From positions 18,416-82,415 of the forward strand of contig JAJZAI010000009.1 of the NCBI GenBank assembly GCA_021799495.1: DNA of 64,000 nt, read 5' to 3'. Source of the DNA: Deltaproteobacteria bacterium (GTDB lineage: Bacteria; Desulfobacterota; Binatia; Binatales; Binataceae). Positions within the stretch are counted from its first letter, which is position 1. Every line of letters begins with the position of its first letter. This document shows positions 24,958 to 34,111 of the stretch, piece by piece. Under the pieces are notes generated by a model, which made no database searches, was not told where the DNA came from, and saw only the letters and a program-made list of their open reading frames with translations. The translations under genes were made by a program, and so were the position numbers.

Positions 24958-26922
24958 ATGGATCAGGTTTCGCAAGCAATGAACGGACACGGCGCCGCGG
25001 CGCCGGTGCGCGACGAATTCTCGGCGCGTCTCGACTTCACGATCGCGCAGGCGCGGGATTCCCTGATTCGCGAGCAGCGGCCCGAGGGATACTGGCAGGC
25101 GGCGCTCGAAGCGAACGCCGAAATGAACGCGGAGTACATCATCTTCAACCGCTTCATGGAGGTCGAGCGCGACCCGGAGCTGGAGGCGAAACTCAAACGG
25201 CTGCTGCTCGACACGCAGCAGGCGGACGGCGGATGGTCGTTGTTTCCGGGCGCCGAGAGCCATCTTTCGACCTCGATCGAAACCTATTTCGCGCTGAAGC
25301 TCGCCGGGATGCGGCCGAACGACGAAGCGATGATCCAGGCGCGGCGGTTCGTGCTGTCGCAAGGCGGAATCGCCAATGCCGGCACGCTGGCGCGCTTCTA
25401 TCTCGCCGCGATGAACCAGGCGCCGTGGAGCGCGACGCCGGCGTTGCCGGTCGAAATTACGCTGTTGCCGGGCTGGTTTCCCGTCAACATGTACGAGCTT
25501 TCGTCGTGGGCGCGCGGCACGCTGTTCGCGCTGATGACGTTGCAGGCGGCGCGGCCGGCGCGCGTCGTCGATTGGCGCGAAGGCGTGCTGGAGCTCTATA
25601 TCCAGCCGCCGCACTTCACCAAATTCAGGATGCCGCGCGGCGCGCGCCTGTTCTCGCTGCGCAACGCGCTGCTGGCCGCCGACACGGCGCTGCGCGGCTA
25701 CGAGCGGATCCATTCGCGCCGGCTGCGCGCCCGCGCGATTCGTTACGCCGAAAACTGGCTGCTCGAGCATCAGGACGCCAACGGCTCATGGGGCGGAATC
25801 CAGCCGTGCTATCTGCTTACGCCGATGGCGCTGAAGGGACTCGGCTACCGCAACGACCATCCGGTGATCGTCAAGGCGCTGGAAGCCGCGCGCGAATTGA
25901 TCTGGGACATGGGCGACCGGATCCTCTACCAGCCGTGCGTGTCGCCGAACTGGGACACCGCGCTGGCGGCGAAAGCGCTACTCGACTCCGGCACTCCCGG
26001 CGACCATCCTGCGCTACGCGGCGCGGCGCGCTGGCTGATCGAGCATCAGATATTCAAGCGCGGCGACTGGTCGGTGAAGCGGCCCGATCTGGAACCCGGC
26101 GGATGGGCGTTCGAGTTTTACAACGACTGGTTCCCCGATGTTGACGATTCGGCGGTGATTCTGATGGTGCTGGCCGAAGCGGCGCACGACGACGCGGCCG
26201 CGCGCGAGCGCGCGATCCGGCTGGGCGCGAACTGGGTGATGGGGATGCAGTGGCGCGACGGCGGCTTCGCCGCGTTCGACGCCGACAACGATTCCCGGTG
26301 GCTGAACCACGCGCCGTTCGCCGACGTCGAGGCGTCGACCGACCCGGCGTGCGCGGACCTGACCGGCCGCGTGCTGGAAATGATGGCCGCGGTCGGCTAT
26401 CGCGCCGACCATCCGGTGGCGCAGCGCGCGATCGCGTGGCTGAAGCGCGATCAGAAAGCCGACGGATCGTGGTGGGGGCGATGGGGCGTCAGCTATATTT
26501 ACGGGACTTTTTCCGCGCTCTCGGGCCTGCGCGCGATCGGCGCCGATATGAGCGAAGCGTGGATCAAACGGGCGGCCGAGTGGCTGAAGTCGGTGCAGAA
26601 CGCGGACGGCGGATGGGGCGAGAGCTGCAAGGCGGATCGCGATCCGTCGTGCAAAGGCAAGGGCGCGAGCACGCCGTCGCAAACCGCGTGGGGCATGATT
26701 GGCCTGCTCGCGGCCGAGGACGGGTTGAGCGACAATCTCATGCGGGCGGCCTTGTGGCTGTTCGCCGAACAGAATGGCGAGGGCAGGTGGGAGGATCTGG
26801 AATTTACCGGCACGGGATTCCCCAACCATTTTTACCTGCGCTACCACATGTACGCGCACTATTTTCCGCTGATGGCGCTGGGGCGGCTCAGGCGGCGGAT
26901 GGCGGAAGGCGGCGCGCGCTGA
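24958..26922 (+). CDS. shc: Squalene-hopene cyclase
   Basis: 654 residues, full length. It cyclises squalene to hopene and hopanol at the membrane. The catalytic DxDD motif is DVDD at residues 394-397. QW repeats are visible throughout (QQADGGWSLF, QDANGSWGGI, QWRDGGFAAFD, QKADGSWWGRWG, QNADGGWGESC, QNGEGRWEDLEFTGTG), and the C-terminal FPNHFYLRYHMYAHYFPLMA is typical of bacterial SHC. Also called hpnF. It sits 61 bases after the dehydrogenase gene and 16 bases before dxr. Confidence 0.97.
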   Translation: MDQVSQAMNGHGAAAPVRDEFSARLDFTIAQARDSLIREQRPEGYWQAALEANAEMNAEYIIFNRFMEVERDPELEAKLKRLLLDTQQADGGWSLFPGAESHLSTSIETYFALKLAGMRPNDEAMIQARRFVLSQGGIANAGTLARFYLAAMNQAPWSATPALPVEITLLPGWFPVNMYELSSWARGTLFALMTLQAARPARVVDWREGVLELYIQPPHFTKFRMPRGARLFSLRNALLAADTALRGYERIHSRRLRARAIRYAENWLLEHQDANGSWGGIQPCYLLTPMALKGLGYRNDHPVIVKALEAARELIWDMGDRILYQPCVSPNWDTALAAKALLDSGTPGDHPALRGAARWLIEHQIFKRGDWSVKRPDLEPGGWAFEFYNDWFPDVDDSAVILMVLAEAAHDDAAARERAIRLGANWVMGMQWRDGGFAAFDADNDSRWLNHAPFADVEASTDPACADLTGRVLEMMAAVGYRADHPVAQRAIAWLKRDQKADGSWWGRWGVSYIYGTFSALSGLRAIGADMSEAWIKRAAEWLKSVQNADGGWGESCKADRDPSCKGKGASTPSQTAWGMIGLLAAEDGLSDNLMRAALWLFAEQNGEGRWEDLEFTGTGFPNHFYLRYHMYAHYFPLMALGRLRRRMAEGGAR

Positions 26923-26938
26923 GGCTGCCGCGGGCGCC

Positions 26939-28117
26939 ATGAAGGAAATCGCCATACTGGGATCGACCGGATCGGTCGGCGTCACCACGCTCGACGTGGC
27001 CGGACGGTTTCAGGATCGCTTCCGCGTCGCCGCGCTGGCGGCCGGGCGCAACGTCGCGTTGCTCGCGGAGCAGGTGCGGCGCTTCGCGCCGGAGCTGGTT
27101 TCGGTCGCCACGCGGGAGCTGGCGGACGAGCTGGCGCAAAGGATCGCGCCGCTCAAGCCGCGCATCGTCCACGGCGCTGAAGGCGCGATCGCGGTGGCCA
27201 CGTGTCCGCGGGCGCGGCTGGTGATGTCGGCGCTGGTGGGCGCGATCGGGCTCGGCCCGACGCTCGCGGCGATTCGCGCGGGCAAGGATATCGCGTTCGC
27301 CAACAAGGAAGTGATGGTCGTCGCGGGCGAAATTGTGACGCGCGCGGCGCGCGAGCATGGCGTGCGGCTGCTGCCTGTGGACAGCGAGCATAACGCGGTG
27401 TTTCAGTGCCTCGAAGGCCGGTCGCGTGAAAGCGTCAGGCGGATAATCCTGACCGCTTCGGGCGGGCCGTTCCGCGCCTGGCCGATCGATCGTTTCGGCT
27501 CGATTACGGTCGCCGACGCGCTCAACCATCCGACCTGGAAGATGGGCGCGAAAATCACGATCGACTCGGCGACCCTGATGAACAAGGGCCTCGAAGTGAT
27601 CGAAGCGCGCTGGCTGTTCGATCTTGCGCCGGAACGGATCGACGTGGTGATCCATCCGCAGAGCGTGATTCATTCGATGGTCGAGCTGGTGGACGGATCG
27701 GTGCTGGCGGAAATGGCGACGCCGGACATGGCGATTCCCGTGGCGTTCGCGCTCGCGTATCCTGATCGCCTGCCGCTGGAGCATCTCGAACGGCTGGAGT
27801 TCGCGCGCTGCGGGAACCTGAGCTTCGAGCCGCCTGACGCGGCGAAATTCCCGTGCCTCGGCCTGGCCTATGAGGCGCTGCGGGCTGGCGGTACGATGCC
27901 GGCGTGCCTCAGCGCGGCGAACGAGGAACTGGTGGCGGCGTTTCTCGGCGGACGCCTGCGTTTCGCCGACATTCCGCGCCACGTCGAAACGGTGATGGGG
28001 CGTCATCGCAACGGCCCGGCGCGCACGCTTGAGGACGCGCTTGAGGCCGATGGATGGGCGCGCGCGATGGCGCGCGAATTGATCGGCGGGGATGGCGCGA
28101 GCGCGGCGCGGGCGTGA
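26939..28117 (+). CDS. dxr: 1-deoxy-D-xylulose-5-phosphate reductoisomerase
   Basis: 392 residues. It converts DXP to MEP with NADPH, the committed step of the MEP isoprenoid pathway. The N-terminal GSTGSVGVTTLDVA binds NADPH; ANKEVMVVAGE, LLPVDSEHNAVFQ (metal-binding Asp and Glu), TASGGPFR, LNHPTWKMGAKITIDSATLM and NKGLEVIEA make up the active site. Normally dxr lies beside cdsA, uppS or rseP; here it is embedded between shc and hpnC. Its TGA overlaps the hpnC ATG (TGATG), so it belongs to the same transcription unit. Confidence 0.96.
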   Translation: MKEIAILGSTGSVGVTTLDVAGRFQDRFRVAALAAGRNVALLAEQVRRFAPELVSVATRELADELAQRIAPLKPRIVHGAEGAIAVATCPRARLVMSALVGAIGLGPTLAAIRAGKDIAFANKEVMVVAGEIVTRAAREHGVRLLPVDSEHNAVFQCLEGRSRESVRRIILTASGGPFRAWPIDRFGSITVADALNHPTWKMGAKITIDSATLMNKGLEVIEARWLFDLAPERIDVVIHPQSVIHSMVELVDGSVLAEMATPDMAIPVAFALAYPDRLPLEHLERLEFARCGNLSFEPPDAAKFPCLGLAYEALRAGGTMPACLSAANEELVAAFLGGRLRFADIPRHVETVMGRHRNGPARTLEDALEADGWARAMARELIGGDGASAARA

Positions 28118-29034
28118 TGGCGGAATCGAGCGCACAGGCGGACGGCGGTTTGCGAATCGCGCCGCCGCGCGGCGGGGCCGCATCCGCGGCGCCGATCGGC
28201 ATGGCCGAGGCGTATGCGTGGTGCGGGCGGCTCGCGCGGTCGCACTACGAAAACTTCACTGTGGCGTCATGGCTGATGCCGCGCGCAATGAGGCCGCATA
28301 TGCATGCGATTTATGCGTATGCGCGGATGGCCGACGATTTCGCGGACGAGGAGCGCAGCCTTGCCCGCCTGGACGAATGGGAGCGGCAGCTCGACTCGGC
28401 GTACGCCGGCGCTCCAAAGCATCCGGTGTTCGTCGCGCTGGCCGATACGGTTCGGAAGTTCGATATTCCGCGTCAGCCGTTCGCGGACCTGCTGCGAGCG
28501 TTCCGCTCCGACGTGAATTTCAGCGGGTTCGAGACGCTCGACGATCTGCTCGGCTACGCGCGGTATTCGGCGAACCCGGTCGGCCGGCTGGTGCTGTATT
28601 TGTTCGGCTATCGCGACGCGGAGCGGCAGCGGCTTTCCGATCTGGTGTGCTCGGGCCTGCAGCTTGCGAATTTCTGGCAGGACGTCGCGATCGATTTCGG
28701 CAAAGATCGCATCTACTTTCCGCGCCGTGACATGGCGCGCTTCGGCGTGACGCCCGCAGCGATCGGGGCGGGCGCGGCGGACGAGCGATTCGTCGCGCTG
28801 ATGCGCCATGAGATCGGCGTGGCGCGTGCGATGTTGCGCGACGGCGCTGAACTTGCGCATGTCGTGGACCGGCGGCTGCGGCGGGACGTGTTGATGTTCG
28901 CGGGCGGCGGACTGCGGATTCTTCGGGCGATTGAGCGTATCGGCTACGATGTATTTCGCGCTCGCCCCAAACTCGGCAAGCGCGATTACCTAGCGGTCGG
29001 ATGGAACGCTTTTTGTGGGCGCATTGCGGACTGA
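28117..29034 (+). CDS. hpnC: Hydroxysqualene synthase HpnC
   Basis: 305 residues, a trans-isoprenyl diphosphate synthase fold. HpnC converts presqualene diphosphate to hydroxysqualene. HYENFTVASWLMPRAMRPHM at the N-terminus is characteristic of HpnC; the Asp-rich motifs are YARMADDFADEE and NFWQDVAIDFGKDR. The first ~30 residues are an unconserved Ala/Gly-rich tail. ATG 28117 overlaps the dxr stop; GTG 28114 is possible. It is followed by its paralogue hpnD, as in most hopanoid loci. Confidence 0.94.
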   Translation: MAESSAQADGGLRIAPPRGGAASAAPIGMAEAYAWCGRLARSHYENFTVASWLMPRAMRPHMHAIYAYARMADDFADEERSLARLDEWERQLDSAYAGAPKHPVFVALADTVRKFDIPRQPFADLLRAFRSDVNFSGFETLDDLLGYARYSANPVGRLVLYLFGYRDAERQRLSDLVCSGLQLANFWQDVAIDFGKDRIYFPRRDMARFGVTPAAIGAGAADERFVALMRHEIGVARAMLRDGAELAHVVDRRLRRDVLMFAGGGLRILRAIERIGYDVFRARPKLGKRDYLAVGWNAFCGRIAD

Positions 29035-29044
29035 AAAAATAGCC

Positions 29045-29959
29045 ATGCGGCGGGCCGACGCGGCGGCGCTCGCGCGCGATTATGCGCGCTGCGCGGAAGT
29101 GACGCGGCGCGCCTCGTCGAACTTCTATTATGCGTTCATGCTGCTGCCGCGCGAGAAGCGTCGCGCGTTGTACGCGGTTTACGCCTTTTGCCGGTTTATC
29201 GACGATATCGCCGACGACGAATCGGTCGCCAATCCGTCCGCGATGCTCGCGCGCTGGCGCGAAGAATTGGGCAACGTTTACTCGGGCCTTCCAAAGCGCC
29301 CGATTTCGCGCGCGCTGGCCGACAATGTGCGCCGTTTCAATATCCCGCGCCGGCATTTCGAAGAGGTGATCGACGGCGTCGAGATGGACCTGACGCGCCG
29401 GCGCTACGAAACTTTCGCCGAACTCGAGCGCTACTGCCACCATGTCGCGTCGGCGGTCGGCCTTATTTGCATCGAGATTTTCGGCTACCGCGAGCCGTCG
29501 ACCCGGCTGTACGCCGAGAAGCTCGGGCTCGCGTTTCAGCTCACCAATATCCTGCGCGACGTGCGCGAGGACGCCGCCCGCGAACGCATCTATCTGCCGC
29601 TCGAGGATTTGCGGCGCTTTGGCGTATCGGAAGCCGACATCCTTGCCTCGGTCCGCACGCCGGAGTTTCGCGCGCTGATGGCGTTCGAGGCCGCGCGGGC
29701 GCGCTCGCTCTACCGCGAGGCGGAAGAAGCGCTGTCGGAGGCCGACCGGCCTGCGATGCTCGCGGCCGAAGGCATGCGCGTGATCTACTCCGCGATCCTC
29801 GACGAAATCGTTCGCTCGGATTATCGCGTCTTCGAGCGGCGTCTCAGTTTGTCGAGCGCGCGCAAGCTGGCGCTCGTCGCGCGCGTATGGAGCCGCGCCC
29901 GGCTGGGCGGCGGCGCGAATTGGGCCAGATGGCGGTCGAAGCAAAGGACGTCGTCGTAA
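29045..29959 (+). CDS. hpnD: Presqualene diphosphate synthase HpnD
   Basis: About 304 residues, paralogous to the preceding gene. It joins two FPP molecules to presqualene diphosphate. SSNFYYAFMLLPREKRRALY is the typical HpnD start, with Asp-rich motifs RFIDDIADDE and NILRDVREDAARERIYLP. ATG 29045 is chosen; GTG 29015, overlapping the end of hpnC, is an in-frame alternative, and neither has a strong ribosome site. Its 3' end overlaps the start of hpnE by 31 bases. Confidence 0.94.
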   Translation: MRRADAAALARDYARCAEVTRRASSNFYYAFMLLPREKRRALYAVYAFCRFIDDIADDESVANPSAMLARWREELGNVYSGLPKRPISRALADNVRRFNIPRRHFEEVIDGVEMDLTRRRYETFAELERYCHHVASAVGLICIEIFGYREPSTRLYAEKLGLAFQLTNILRDVREDAARERIYLPLEDLRRFGVSEADILASVRTPEFRALMAFEAARARSLYREAEEALSEADRPAMLAAEGMRVIYSAILDEIVRSDYRVFERRLSLSSARKLALVARVWSRARLGGGANWARWRSKQRTSS

Positions 29960-31293
29960 TCGGCGGCGGCTTCGCCGGATTGTCCGCCGGAGCCGCGCTC
30001 GCCGAGAAGGGATTTCGCGTCGCCGTGCTCGAGAGCAAGCCGGCCCTGGGCGGGCGCGCCTATTCTTTCGCGGATGACGACACGGGCGACTTTGTCGATA
30101 ACGGCCAGCACGTCTTGATGGGCTGCTACCACGAGACGCTCCGGTTCCTCGACCGAATCGGCGCGCGCGATCGGCTGATTTTCCATCGCGACCTCGAAAT
30201 TGAAATGCTCGACGGGCCGGGACGGCGGGCGTCGTTGCGCACGTCGCGCCTGCCGGGACCGTTTCATATGAGCGGCGCGCTGCTGCGCTACGCGCATTTG
30301 ACGGCGGGCGAGCGCGTCAGGCTGATCGCGGGCGGCATGCGGATGATGGCGCTCAGGCGGCGCGATCGCGAGCGGCTGGCGCGCACGAGCGTGGCGGAAT
30401 TGATGGATTCGCTGGGACAGGGCGAACGTGCGCGGCGGTGTTTCTGGTATCCGCTGGCGATCGCCACACTGAATGACGACCCCGAATTGTCTTCGGCCGC
30501 ATTGCTGGCCGAAGTGCTCAAGCGCGCCTTCTTCTCGCGCCGCGCGGATTCCGCATTCGTGTATTCGCGGGTCGGCCTGAGCGACCTTTATTGCGGCGCG
30601 GCCAGCAAGTTGATCGATCGCTCGGGCGGGGTGGTCGCGACCCGATCGATCGCGGACGGCTTCGAGTTCGACGAGTCGGGGCGCGTCGCAGCCGTTCGTC
30701 TGCGCGATGGCGGGCGGCTGGGCGCCGCGAATTTTGTCGCCGCCGTTCCGCCGCGCAATTTCCTTAAGTTGTTGCCGGAAACGGCGGCGGCCGATCCTTT
30801 TTTCTCCCGCATCTGCGCGCTCAAGAGTTCGCCGATCGTGTGCGTTCATCTGTGGCTCGACCGGGAAGTGACGGATTCGGCGTTTGTCGGATTCATCGGC
30901 GCCCCCACCCAGTGGCTGTTCAACAAGCGGCGCATCTTCACGCGCCACGGCGAACGCGCGCCGGGATATTTGAGCTTCGTCATCAGCGGCGCGCGCAAAT
31001 TCGTCGATCGCGCGAATGAGGAATTGGCCGGCGTGGTGATGAAGGATCTGCGCGCGATGATTCCGGCGGCGCGCGACGCGCGCGTGCTCAAAGCGATCGT
31101 GATCAAGGAAAAGCACGCCACGATCGCTCCGGATCCGCTTTCGGATCGAAGCCGGCCGGCGACCGTCACGCCGATCGGCAACCTCTTTCTGGCCGGCGAC
31201 TGGATTCAAACCGGCCTGCCGGCGACGATCGAGAGCGCGGTCGCGTCCGGCCACGCCGCCGCCGCGGCCCTGGCCGCGCGGGCCGGCGCGTAG
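29929..31293 (+). CDS. hpnE: Hydroxysqualene dehydroxylase HpnE (FAD amine oxidase-like)
   Basis: 454 residues. HpnE reduces hydroxysqualene to squalene, completing the three-enzyme bacterial squalene route. The FAD-binding motif VVVIGGGFAGLSAGAALAEK lies at residues 8-27, then LESKPALGGRAYSF, and the C-terminal NLFLAGDWIQTGLPATIESA closes the FAD site, as in phytoene desaturase-like enzymes. ATG 29929 lies inside the end of hpnD, in a different frame. Nine bases separate it from hpnA. Confidence 0.94.
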   Translation: MAVEAKDVVVIGGGFAGLSAGAALAEKGFRVAVLESKPALGGRAYSFADDDTGDFVDNGQHVLMGCYHETLRFLDRIGARDRLIFHRDLEIEMLDGPGRRASLRTSRLPGPFHMSGALLRYAHLTAGERVRLIAGGMRMMALRRRDRERLARTSVAELMDSLGQGERARRCFWYPLAIATLNDDPELSSAALLAEVLKRAFFSRRADSAFVYSRVGLSDLYCGAASKLIDRSGGVVATRSIADGFEFDESGRVAAVRLRDGGRLGAANFVAAVPPRNFLKLLPETAAADPFFSRICALKSSPIVCVHLWLDREVTDSAFVGFIGAPTQWLFNKRRIFTRHGERAPGYLSFVISGARKFVDRANEELAGVVMKDLRAMIPAARDARVLKAIVIKEKHATIAPDPLSDRSRPATVTPIGNLFLAGDWIQTGLPATIESAVASGHAAAAALAARAGA

Positions 31294-31301
31294 GCGGCGC
31301 G

Positions 31302-32291
31302 ATGGCGCGCCGAGCGCTGGTTTCCGGCGCCAACGGTTTCGTTGGAGCGCACGTGGCGCGTGTGCTGCTGCAAAGCGGCCGTGAAGTCCGCGCGATGGCG
31401 CGCGGCGCGTCGGATATGCGGGCGCTGGAGGGGGTCGAATGCGAAACGGTCGTCGCCGACCTGCGCGATCCGGACTCGATCGAGCGCGCGGTGGCGGGAT
31501 GCGATGAAGTTTTTCACGTGGCCGCGGACTATCGTTTGTGGGTTCCCGACGAAGCGCCGATGTACGCCGCGAACGTGGACGGAACACGCAACATAATCGC
31601 GGCTTCGTTGCGGGCCCGCGTCAGCCGGATCGTTTATACCAGCACCGTCGGAGCGCTCGGCGGCGGCGGCCGCGAAGACTCGCCCGTCTCGATATCCGAA
31701 ATGATCGGACCGTACAAACGGTCGAAGTTTCTAGCGGAGCGGGCGGCATTGGACGCGGCGCGCGCCGGAGCGCCGATCGTAATCGTGAATCCCTCCACGC
31801 CGATCGGTCCGCTCGATTACAAGCCAACGCCGACCGGCAGGATCGTCGTCGATTTCCTGAATCGGCGGATACCGGCCTATATCGACACGGGCCTGAATCT
31901 CGTATGCGTCGAAGATGTCGCGCACGGCCATCTGCTGGCCGCCGAGCGCGGCCGAATCGGAGAAAAATATATCCTTGGCGGCGAAAATCTGACCCTGAAG
32001 CAAATGCTCGCACGGCTGGGTCAAATAGCCGGACTGCCCGCGCCCAAATTCCGCGCGCCGTGGATCGCGGCGTATGCGTTTGCGCTAGCCGGCGAAGCGA
32101 TCGCCCGCACGATTACCCATCGCGCGCCGCGGGCAAGCCTGGTCGAGGTGCGGATGGCGCGCAAGAAGATGTTCTTCGATTCGGGCAAGGCGCGCGCGGA
32201 ACTGGGATACACAGCGGCGCCGGTCGATGAGGGATTGGCGCGCGCGATAAAATTTTTCCGTGAAATTGGAGCGGCGCCCGCCGCCGCGTGA
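31302..32291 (+). CDS. hpnA: Hopanoid-associated sugar epimerase HpnA
   Basis: 329 residues, an extended SDR. The nucleotide motif SGANGFVGAHVARVL begins at residue 8; YTSTVGALG and the catalytic YKRSKFLAE (YxxxK) follow. NPSTPIGPLDYKPTPTGRIV is distinctive of HpnA. The enzyme is thought to act on a sugar used for hopanoid side chains, though its reaction is not firmly established. It lies tightly between hpnE and a CruF-like gene on the same strand. Confidence 0.93.
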   Translation: MARRALVSGANGFVGAHVARVLLQSGREVRAMARGASDMRALEGVECETVVADLRDPDSIERAVAGCDEVFHVAADYRLWVPDEAPMYAANVDGTRNIIAASLRARVSRIVYTSTVGALGGGGREDSPVSISEMIGPYKRSKFLAERAALDAARAGAPIVIVNPSTPIGPLDYKPTPTGRIVVDFLNRRIPAYIDTGLNLVCVEDVAHGHLLAAERGRIGEKYILGGENLTLKQMLARLGQIAGLPAPKFRAPWIAAYAFALAGEAIARTITHRAPRASLVEVRMARKKMFFDSGKARAELGYTAAPVDEGLARAIKFFREIGAAPAAA

Positions 32292-32297
32292 TCGCAA

Positions 32298-33218
32298 ATG
32301 CATCTGCTGCTCGCCACAATCATGCTTCGCCCGTACGTTTTTATATTTCTCGCCGCGTTCCTGTTCATCTCGATCGTCAATTTTGGCGTCGGCGCGACCG
32401 TCCTGTTCACCGCGCTGACTTATTCGGTCTCTCTTGCTTGCGAGTGGAGTTCGGTCCATAACGGCTTTCCTTTCGGTCTTTACCATTACATCCAGGCGAC
32501 GCACGGGCGGGAACTCTGGATCGCCGGCGTTCCTTTCATGGACTCGCTGTCGTTCACGTTTCTCGGGTTCGCAAGTTATACCGTGGCCTTGCTGGCGGCT
32601 TCGCCCGTCTATCGGCGCGGCGCCGATCTGCGGATTCTCGACACGCGGAAAATCCGCCGCTCGCCGCGCGTCTGGCTGATGGCCGCACTGTTCATGGTGA
32701 TGGTCGATATGGTGGTCGATCCGCTGAGCGTGCGCGGCGATCGCTGGTTCCTTGGACGGATCTTCTGGTACGACCCGCCGGGACCGCATTTCGGCGTGCC
32801 AATCAGCAATTATCTTGGATGGTTCTTCGTCGCGGCGCTCGCGGTCGCGATTTTTCAGACGCTTGACGGCTTGATTAACCAACGCGGGAAAAAGCCCTTG
32901 GGCGTTTGTCCGTCGTTTCCGTCGCGCGCGCTGCTCGGTCCGGCGCTCTATCTCGGCGTCGTTGGCTTTGGCGTTACGATGCTGTTTTCGATCGGCGCGG
33001 ATGAAATCGCATGGGCGGGGATATTTATGTATTTGCCGATGCTCGCGCTGATGCTGCATATCGTCACGCGGCCGGAGAGTTACGGCGACGCGAGTGCGAT
33101 CCAGCGCCATCTGGATGATTTTCCCTACGATGCGGCGTCATTTCCCGGCCATCCGCGGCTGTTCGGCGAGCGGCAACCGGGGTCGCCGGGACGCCGTCCG
33201 GCGGTCGGGCGGGAATGA
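32298..33218 (+). CDS. Carotenoid biosynthesis membrane protein (CruF/DUF422-like)
   Basis: 306 residues with about seven hydrophobic segments. CEWSSVHNGFPFGLYHYIQA, FMDSLSFTFLGFASY, MVMVDMVVDPLS and GVPISNYLGWFFVAA match the DUF422 family that includes the carotenoid 1,2-hydratase CruF and bisanhydrobacterioruberin hydratases. Those enzymes add water to an acyclic terminal isoprene unit. It starts six bases after hpnA and converges on hpnG with a 17-base gap. No other carotenoid gene is present here, so a squalene- or hopanoid-related substrate is possible. That idea is inference from position. Confidence 0.85.
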   Translation: MHLLLATIMLRPYVFIFLAAFLFISIVNFGVGATVLFTALTYSVSLACEWSSVHNGFPFGLYHYIQATHGRELWIAGVPFMDSLSFTFLGFASYTVALLAASPVYRRGADLRILDTRKIRRSPRVWLMAALFMVMVDMVVDPLSVRGDRWFLGRIFWYDPPGPHFGVPISNYLGWFFVAALAVAIFQTLDGLINQRGKKPLGVCPSFPSRALLGPALYLGVVGFGVTMLFSIGADEIAWAGIFMYLPMLALMLHIVTRPESYGDASAIQRHLDDFPYDAASFPGHPRLFGERQPGSPGRRPAVGRE

Positions 33219-33235
33219 CCGCGGCGGCCGTGGCG

Positions 33236-33985
33236 TCAATCGAGGTAGGGCGCGCTTCGCGTCACCGCCGTCGCCATCGCGTCCGCCGCGCGCCGGAGAT
33301 TCCTTATCAGCCGAATCACTCCGAAGACCATCGCGGGATGCGTCAGCAGGGCCGCCGCGGCTTTGCCATACTGGACCGTTCCGTCGGCGTTCGCGAACCT
33401 GGCCGCGGCCAGATCGTGATCGACGGTGTCCATGATCGCGCGCATCGCGATATACGGATGGCCGCGCTCCTGAGCCTCGAGCGCGATCGCCGCGGTCTCC
33501 ATATCGACCGCGACCGCGCCCGATTGCGCGCCCGCAAGCCGCTTCTCCGCGGCGGTAGCGATCGGCAGCTTGCTGGTCAAAATCGCGCCGCGGACGTACC
33601 TGATTTCACGGCGCGTCAGCGCCGCCGCCGCGCGATCGAAATAGTCACTCGGAACGTCAAGGGTGATTTCGGGGCGGAAACCGTCATCCGCGCGCGTCAT
33701 CACGCGATCCGCCAACACCAGGTCGCCGATTTTAAGCCGCGGAGAAAGCGCTCCGGCCACGCCGGTCAGCACCGCGAAATCGATCTCGCGCACGTTGTCG
33801 AAAATGCGTCGCGCCGTCGCGCGCGCCCGCCGCATCCCGATGCCGCTTTCGGCGAGCAGCACCGGCACGCCGGCGAGCGTGCCGTAGCAGCCTTTCACCG
33901 GTTGCAAGCGGGCGTCTTTTACCGCCTGAAGACGGGCATGGAGCGGCGTGAACTCCGCCCGGAACGCGCAGAGAATGAGGATCAT
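33236..33985 (-). CDS. hpnG: Hopanoid-associated nucleosidase/phosphorylase HpnG
   Basis: 249 residues of the purine nucleoside phosphorylase/MTA nucleosidase family. HpnG removes adenine from adenosylhopane made by HpnH, leading to ribosylhopane. Visible motifs are LAESGIGMRRARATARRI, TGVAGALSPRLKIGDLVLAD and the ribose-binding Met-Glu in VAVDMETAAIALEA. It is the only gene of the locus on the minus strand, placed between the CruF-like gene and hpnK, so it needs its own promoter, within the ~125 bases shared with hpnK. Confidence 0.9.
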   Translation of the reverse strand: MILILCAFRAEFTPLHARLQAVKDARLQPVKGCYGTLAGVPVLLAESGIGMRRARATARRIFDNVREIDFAVLTGVAGALSPRLKIGDLVLADRVMTRADDGFRPEITLDVPSDYFDRAAAALTRREIRYVRGAILTSKLPIATAAEKRLAGAQSGAVAVDMETAAIALEAQERGHPYIAMRAIMDTVDHDLAAARFANADGTVQYGKAAAALLTHPAMVFGVIRLIRNLRRAADAMATAVTRSAPYLD

Positions 33986-34111
33986 CGCGATGTGCGCGGC
34001 CGATAAAAAATCGCCGGGCCGCTTGTGGAAAGTTTCATTGGTCAGCAGAATTGCGCCGATGGCTCATTGCGATCAAGCGCCGGGCCGCGCATCGATGCGG
34101 AGCCGCGGGGA

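Noticed and set aside
29821..31587. Minus-strand frame of 588 codons over hpnE
   Set aside because: Shadow of hpnE and hpnA, which have clear motifs on the plus strand.
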